Position numbers and translations under genes: made by a program. 64,000 nucleotides of DNA from NCBI RefSeq assembly GCF_946479755.1, contig NZ_CAMLHC010000025.1, positions 1 to 64,000 of the forward strand, given 5' to 3'. Positions 59,399 through 64,000 of this stretch are shown here, piece after piece; the stretch's first letter is position 1; each line of letters begins with the position of its first letter. The notes under the pieces are model-generated. The model saw nothing but the letters and a program-made list of their open reading frames with translations. It was not told where the DNA came from and ran no database searches. This DNA comes from an uncultured Chitinophaga sp. (lineage in GTDB: Bacteria > Bacteroidota > Bacteroidia > Chitinophagales > Chitinophagaceae).

Positions 59399-60232
59399 AT
59401 GATCAAACGATTAACGTTGTGCGCCCTGTTGCTCACCAGCGCTACCGCTTACCCACAGAACAAGAACATTCACTCTACAAAACAATTAACCATGGATACC
59501 GTACAACAAAACAAGGCCGTTATCATTTATTTTTACGAACAAACGCTGAACCGCCGGCAGCTGGAAAATATCGACCAACTGGTATCAGCAGATTATATCA
59601 ACCTTCAGGGAGAAAAAGGGCCGCAGGGCTTTATGACACAGGTGCAAGCCCTGATAAAGACTTTCCCGGACGCCCGGTGGACGCTGAACAGCATCGCTGC
59701 CGAAGGAGACAAAGTCTTCGTCAAACAACAGATGACCTGCACCCATCAGACGGCCTACCTGGGAAGCACGCCTACCCACAAAACACTGACCAGCGAAGGA
59801 ACAGCCATCTATACTTTTAAAAACGGGAAACTTATTCACCATGAGATCCTGACAGACCGGCTGGGATTCCTGCAGCAACTGGGCATACTGCCTGCTGATG
59901 TAACGCCGGCGGCTATACAGGAAGCGGTGTACTTCATCGATAAATTCACCGTGCCCGCGCAGGCCATAGCTGAGTTCACCGAACGAATGAACTACAACCG
60001 GGGCTTCATCCGGCAACTGGAAGGGTTCGTGACCGACCAGGTATACCGGCACCAGGAAGAAGACGGGCAGTTTTCCGTTGTCACCGTGGCCAGCTGGAAA
60101 AACAAAGACAGCCTGGACAATGCTAAAATGAAGGTGCTGGAAGAATACAAACGGACCGGGTTTGAGCCGGCGGAATTTTATCGGCGACTGGGAATAAAGA
60201 TGGACAGAGGGGTATATCAGGCAGGCAACTAA
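59399..60232 (+). CDS. Secreted SnoaL-like / antibiotic-biosynthesis-monooxygenase fusion
   Basis: A 277-residue protein with an N-terminal signal-like segment (MIKRLTLCALLLTSATAYPQ). Residues about 33-155 look like a SnoaL/NTF2-like cyclase fold (FYEQTLNRRQLENIDQLVSADYINLQG...GTAIYTFKNGKLIHHEILTD). Residues about 165-270 look like a dimeric ABM ferredoxin-like domain (IDKFTVPAQAIAEF...SVVTVASWKNKDSLDNA). Both are small-molecule-binding folds; their fusion and export are unusual. It follows an AraC regulator. The gene end overlaps the end of the convergent sigma-factor gene by 4 bp. Function unknown. Confidence 0.75.
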   Translation: MIKRLTLCALLLTSATAYPQNKNIHSTKQLTMDTVQQNKAVIIYFYEQTLNRRQLENIDQLVSADYINLQGEKGPQGFMTQVQALIKTFPDARWTLNSIAAEGDKVFVKQQMTCTHQTAYLGSTPTHKTLTSEGTAIYTFKNGKLIHHEILTDRLGFLQQLGILPADVTPAAIQEAVYFIDKFTVPAQAIAEFTERMNYNRGFIRQLEGFVTDQVYRHQEEDGQFSVVTVASWKNKDSLDNAKMKVLEEYKRTGFEPAEFYRRLGIKMDRGVYQAGN

Positions 60233-60822
60233 TAGTGGTTATTTTTCTCCATCACCGCCATCACGCTTAACAGTAAGGGGAAAGCGCTGTCCATTCCCTT
60301 GCGGATAGTCCGTAGCGCCTGGGAGATCTTCTTTTCCACTGTTTTGACCGAGATTTCCATCCTGTCAGCAATTTCCCGGTAGGTGAGACCTTCATCGCGG
60401 CTCATGCTGAAAATGGTGCGCTGGTCTTCCGGAATAGTCGCCACCACGCGCTGCAGCACACTGTCCAGCTCCTTAAAAGCCATGGGCTCATGCTGTAAGA
60501 GATCTTTGGAGATATGGGCCAGCCGTTCGTAAAAATTCGTGTCTGATTTGAGGTTACGCAGGGCTTTCAGTTCCTGGAAACGGACCGCCTGGAAAAGGTA
60601 GGCTTTGAGATGTAGTATTTCTACTTCCTGCCGGCGATGCCACAGGGAGATGAACACCTCCTGTACGATATCCTGCGCCAGGTCGCTGTCGGACAACATA
60701 TTACGGGCACGGAGATATAATACCTTCCAATAACGGTGGTAGACCGTGGCAAAAGCATCCTGATCGTCCAGCGTTATCTGGCGCCAAAGCTGATCATCCG
60801 TATATGTGTTGTAATCCGACAT
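60229..60822 (-). CDS. ECF RNA polymerase sigma-70 factor
   Basis: A 197-residue extracytoplasmic-function sigma factor of the large Bacteroidota group. Region 2 is seen in FATVYHRYWKVLYLRARNMLSDSDLAQDIVQEVFISLWHRR, and region 4 in LTYREIADRMEISVKTVEKKISQAL. Such factors normally pair with a FecR anti-sigma factor and a SusC/TonB receptor. Here it lies downstream of SusC, SusD and the thioredoxin-like gene on the same strand; no FecR gene is in the window. Confidence 0.93.
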   Translation of the reverse strand: MSDYNTYTDDQLWRQITLDDQDAFATVYHRYWKVLYLRARNMLSDSDLAQDIVQEVFISLWHRRQEVEILHLKAYLFQAVRFQELKALRNLKSDTNFYERLAHISKDLLQHEPMAFKELDSVLQRVVATIPEDQRTIFSMSRDEGLTYREIADRMEISVKTVEKKISQALRTIRKGMDSAFPLLLSVMAVMEKNNHY

Positions 60823-60945
60823 GAATCGCTACCTGTTGTTTGCGGGCTACAAACAGGAAGTAACAAGTGATGTATCCATTCAAAAATGGTTGGTGAGGGC
60901 GAAGATAACCCTAGCAGCGAAATAATGCAAGTCCTTTTTCAAAAG

Positions 60946-60980
60946 GAAAGGGTGCAGCCATGCAGCTGCACCCTTTTTTT
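60946..60980. terminator. Terminator hairpin between ECF sigma gene and thioredoxin-like gene
   Basis: GGGTGCAG (60950-60957) pairs with CTGCACCC (60966-60973), followed by seven T on the plus strand. It lies just beyond the stop of the thioredoxin-like gene and probably ends the SusC-SusD-thioredoxin transcript. Confidence 0.7.
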
Positions 60981-61000
60981 CACGGGATATGGTTCGTTGG

Positions 61001-62191
61001 TTAAAGTTTTTCCAGCTCGTCTACCAGCTCCTGGGCCAGTTTCTGGATTTTGGACGTTTCAGCGTCTGCCAGTTTTCTGGCTTTCCGGGCGGCGGTCAGG
61101 CCCTCCTGCTTTTTCTTCAAGGTGAGGCATACCCATCCGAATGTACTCTGGATGCTATATTCTTCCGGTTCCAGGGCGACGGCCTTTTTCGACATTTTGT
61201 AGGCTTGTGGCAGGAAAGCAGCCATTTGGGGGTCCGCTTCACGTTTGCCGTTGAGGCGGCGCGCCAGGAAGCTCAGTTTTTCCGCATCTGCTTTCAGCAC
61301 ACCTTTCATGGCCCTGTCCGTCAATTGCACATATGCTTTCGCGTTGCCCTGCTGTTGATACCATTCGGCTTCCAGCATCACTGCCTGTTTCTGGCGGTCC
61401 GGGGATGTTGATTGCTTAAAATGCTGTAATCCTTCAAAGAAGCCTTTCTCATCCTTGTTGTAGATTTTCGGGTACAGCGTGCTGGAGATCAGGCGGTCAG
61501 TGAGCGCATCGCGTTCCTGCTGACCGGCATAGGAGGCAAACTGCGCCTGGTTGGACAGGTAGTATTTACCCAGCCGGTCCTCTCCCGAACGGGCGATATT
61601 TTTAATGATCTTCCAGCCTAAGGGCGAATTCAGATCTTCTGCTGCCACTTTTTCGCTGATTTCTCCGCCGATTTTTTCTGCTGTACGACGGTCGGAACGT
61701 GCTACCGCCAGGTAATAGTTCAACAGGAACGGCACACTTCTTTCGCCGGCATTGTAGCGGGCAGACAGGGACGACATGCTGCGGTCCGGGTCTGTGGCCA
61801 TACGGCCTTCTTCCAGGAACTCTTCCACAGACATGCGGGATCCGGTACGATGCACCACTTCTCCCTTACCATTGATGAAAAGGTAAGTGGGGAAAGACTG
61901 TACATTGTATTTCTTTCTCAGCTCCACACCGTCGCCCTTCTCCATATCCTGTTTGGTGTTGATGAAATGCTGGTTGTAGTAGTTGTAAACTTCCGGGACG
62001 TTGAACACATTTTTCTCCATCCATTTGCAGGGAGCGCACCAGGAGGTATAACAATCCAGGAATATCAGTTTATTTTCTTTGGCGGCCTGTTCCAGCGTGG
62101 CTTGCCAGGCTGCGTTGTTAAACGCTATTTCCTCCTGCGCCCTTGCGTTCAGCGCTACCAGCAGGCAGAGTATTGATAAAATCTTCTTCAT
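61001..62191 (-). CDS. Exported thioredoxin-domain protein
   Basis: A 396-residue periplasmic protein (signal MKKILSILCLLVALNARAQ). Residues about 25-140 form a thioredoxin fold with active site WCAPC (Cys52, Cys55) and the cis-proline in QSFPTYLF. The remaining 250 residues are helical, with tetratricopeptide-like character (ALEPEEYSIQSTFGWVCLTLKKKQEGLTAARKARKLA). Such proteins often accompany SusC/SusD pairs. Probably a disulfide reductase or isomerase for envelope proteins; the client is unknown. Confidence 0.88.
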   Translation of the reverse strand: MKKILSILCLLVALNARAQEEIAFNNAAWQATLEQAAKENKLIFLDCYTSWCAPCKWMEKNVFNVPEVYNYYNQHFINTKQDMEKGDGVELRKKYNVQSFPTYLFINGKGEVVHRTGSRMSVEEFLEEGRMATDPDRSMSSLSARYNAGERSVPFLLNYYLAVARSDRRTAEKIGGEISEKVAAEDLNSPLGWKIIKNIARSGEDRLGKYYLSNQAQFASYAGQQERDALTDRLISSTLYPKIYNKDEKGFFEGLQHFKQSTSPDRQKQAVMLEAEWYQQQGNAKAYVQLTDRAMKGVLKADAEKLSFLARRLNGKREADPQMAAFLPQAYKMSKKAVALEPEEYSIQSTFGWVCLTLKKKQEGLTAARKARKLADAETSKIQKLAQELVDELEKL

Positions 62192-62241
62192 AAAAACGAG
62201 GGTTATGCCCGGAGGAGCGGTACCTCCGGGCGGTACACGGT

Positions 62242-63690
62242 TTAGCGTTCGTACTGCGGAATGTCAGGATTCATTGCTAATACCTTTGGCGGTATCGGGA
62301 ACACATAACGCTTGTCATTAGCAGGCAGCGTGTAGGTCTGTCCATTGTGCTTATGGGTAACGGTTTTAGCAAAACGGGCGTCTTTGTTCAGGCGCTTCAG
62401 GTCGGCCAGGCGGCTGTATCCCATCAGGGCCAGTTCTCTTCTGCGTTCTTCCAGCACCAGGCGGAGCGCCTCTTCGTTGTTGGCCGCTACCAGTGGCTGA
62501 TTATTGATAATACGGCTGTTGCGCAGGGTATTGATCAGCTGCATTGCCCTGTCTTTGCTGCCTGTGCGGGCCTCCGCTTCAGCAGCATTCAGGTACAGTT
62601 CCGGCGTACCTACACCTAAGTTAAACTCAACATAGGCCGCCCATAATACACGACCCGGAAACAGTATTTTATTCGGTCCAAACAGTGCTTCACCATCGCA
62701 ATAGAACAGGCTAAAACGCTTATCTACAGCACCTGCCGGCAGGTTCTTCTTAAATACGCTGATCAGGTCCGGGTTCGCATATACCTCTGTAAATATGCTG
62801 GAGGAGCTGGCAGTGCCTCTCCTGAACCAGATGGTCTCCCTGTTGAGATGCCCATCAGGGAAAACAGTTGAATCCACCGGATTCCATACACGCCCCCAGG
62901 TCCCTTTCCGGATGTCATAAGCAGCATAGCTCATCAACGCATTATTGGCACTAAGCGCCTTGTTGACATTTTCCAGGGATGTTTTATAATCTCCCATATA
63001 CAGGCTCACACGGCTCAACAAACCATAAGCGGCGCTCTTGCCTGGCTTCAGGCTGTTAGGCACTTTGTCCGGCAGGTTAGGCAATGCCTCTTCCAGGTCC
63101 TGCTTGATTTGGGCATATACAGCGGCTACACTTTTCCTTTCATAAGGTTTAGTGATGTCTTCCGTTAACACCAGCGGAACTCCCAGGGCAGCAGCAGCGC
63201 TGGCAGGATCGTACTGTTCGGCATAGATATTTACCAATGTAAGGTATTCAAATGCACGGGATACCAGTGCCTGGGCACGCAACCGTTTTTTCTCCTGCTC
63301 AGAAGCATCTTTCACCGTCATCACGTTATTGATGACCGTGTTGCAGACAAAGATATTGTCGTAAGATGGGTTCCATTGCGGGTCGTTATCGTTCTGTTCA
63401 AATATCTGCCCCGGTGCGAAACTATACAGGTTACGTTTATACACGCTGTAGAACGGATAAGACGCCGACTGGTTTACGTCATTATCCTCGCCACCTTCCA
63501 CATCATCTGTAATATAGGCCGGATAAGCTCCCACCGCAGCTACAAGATTGATATGGTTCATCAGCTTCTGATAGTCATCAAAATACTCGGGGATAGTATA
63601 TCCTTTCGGTTTTATATCGAGGTATTTGTTACATGCGGGTAATGCTGCAAAGGATGCACCTGCCAGTAACAGTATGAATATTTTTTTCAT
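62242..63690 (-). CDS. SusD/RagB family nutrient-binding lipoprotein
   Basis: A 482-residue outer-membrane lipoprotein (lipobox ALPAC, Cys20). The family features are NKYLDIKPKG directly after the Cys, helical TPR-like repeats, and the C-terminal SusD domain (AYVEFNLGVGTPELYLNAAEAEARTG and LVLEERRRELALMGYSRLADLKRL). It forms the lid of the SusC transporter encoded just upstream. The substrate cannot be told; no glycoside hydrolase lies nearby, and the thioredoxin-like partner suggests peptides or proteins rather than glycans. Confidence 0.94.
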   Translation of the reverse strand: MKKIFILLLAGASFAALPACNKYLDIKPKGYTIPEYFDDYQKLMNHINLVAAVGAYPAYITDDVEGGEDNDVNQSASYPFYSVYKRNLYSFAPGQIFEQNDNDPQWNPSYDNIFVCNTVINNVMTVKDASEQEKKRLRAQALVSRAFEYLTLVNIYAEQYDPASAAAALGVPLVLTEDITKPYERKSVAAVYAQIKQDLEEALPNLPDKVPNSLKPGKSAAYGLLSRVSLYMGDYKTSLENVNKALSANNALMSYAAYDIRKGTWGRVWNPVDSTVFPDGHLNRETIWFRRGTASSSSIFTEVYANPDLISVFKKNLPAGAVDKRFSLFYCDGEALFGPNKILFPGRVLWAAYVEFNLGVGTPELYLNAAEAEARTGSKDRAMQLINTLRNSRIINNQPLVAANNEEALRLVLEERRRELALMGYSRLADLKRLNKDARFAKTVTHKHNGQTYTLPANDKRYVFPIPPKVLAMNPDIPQYER

Positions 63691-63701
63691 GTTTGTTCCG
63701 T

Positions 63702-64000
63702 TTAGAAATTAACATTTACACCAATTGTATAGCTGGGAGGCACCAACGATCCCCTGGTGGCATTGATGATAGTACCATTCCATACTTCCGGGTCCAGGTT
63801 CTGTTTATTGGCAGACCAGCGCCATACGTTCTGTACCTGGAAACTCAGCCGCATGCTTTGTATATAAGCTTTCTTCAGCAGTGTTGACGGAAGGTTGTAG
63901 CTCAGCGTTACATCGCGCAGTTTGATATAAGACGCCTTACTGATGTGTTTATCAGCACCATCCCACAGTGTAGTGGTGGTGGTAGAAGCGCCACTGAAAT
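63702..64000 (-). CDS. SusC/RagA TonB-linked outer-membrane protein (C-terminal part only)
   Basis: Only the last 98 or so residues are in the window; the gene continues beyond the right edge. The visible frame reads ...KASYIKLRDVTLSYNLP, RLSFQVQNVWRWSANK, then the final SYTIGVNVNF, the typical closing strands of SusC proteins ending in Phe. It is followed 11 bp later by susD, the standard order. Recognition rests on these strands and on the SusD partner. Confidence 0.9.
   Translation of the reverse strand, partial: FSGASTTTTTLWDGADKHISKASYIKLRDVTLSYNLPSTLLKKAYIQSMRLSFQVQNVWRWSANKQNLDPEVWNGTIINATRGSLVPPSYTIGVNVNF

Overview
The window reads as chromosomal DNA of a Bacteroidota bacterium, most likely Chitinophagaceae and close to Chitinophaga. 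This is inferred from gliding-motility genes (gldB, gldF, gldG), a SusC/SusD pair, a MurF-alanine racemase fusion, several TonB-type and beta-barrel outer-membrane proteins, and promoter boxes of the Bacteroidota type (TTTG ... TAnnTTTG). About 50 protein genes and one tRNA can be supported. No CRISPR array, insertion sequence, prophage or rRNA was seen.

Layout. 1-1245: 3'-truncated DUF1800 gene. 1.3-7.7 kb: molybdenum-cofactor (Moco) cluster with moeA, moaC, mobA, moaE, moaD, an unknown small protein, moaA, a TauE/SafE permease and a MoeB-rhodanese fusion. The genes lie in short runs on alternating strands. 7.7-15.9 kb: mostly housekeeping genes (GNAT acetyltransferase, serS, nadE, apaG) with gldB and small envelope proteins. 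15.9-26.7 kb: murF, a 650-bp gene-free but dyad-rich region, methylmalonyl-CoA epimerase, a cysteine desulfurase, gldFG, a TerC membrane protein, a second MurF fused to alanine racemase, and lspA. 27-31 kb: a TonB-dependent receptor with a second TauE/SafE permease behind a clear promoter. 31-45.7 kb: central metabolism (D-lactate-type dehydrogenase, fumC, enoyl-CoA hydratase, cobalamin-binding mutase subunit), glnS and gltX facing each other, surface proteins, tatD, ansA, aqpZ and tRNA-Ser(GGA).

45.7-64 kb is more accessory. A lodA/lodB-type pair encodes a cysteine-tryptophylquinone (CTQ) oxidase and its maturation flavoprotein. Next come a Qnr-like pentapeptide-repeat protein and a TetR regulator, divergent from a complete RND efflux operon (adaptor, pump, outer-membrane channel). 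A TetR-type palindrome sits between the divergent promoter boxes. An AraC regulator, a secreted SnoaL-ABM fusion protein, an ECF sigma factor, a thioredoxin-like protein, SusD and the end of SusC close the window.

The signals least explained by known features are: an intergenic mosaic repeat built from 'cgcaaag'-like units (one copy after moaC, two inverted copies between gldG and the TerC gene); the dyad-rich stretch after murF, which begins with a perfect TGTGA-N6-TCACA site; and a TATAGACTAT motif shared by that stretch and the start of the TonB receptor transcript.
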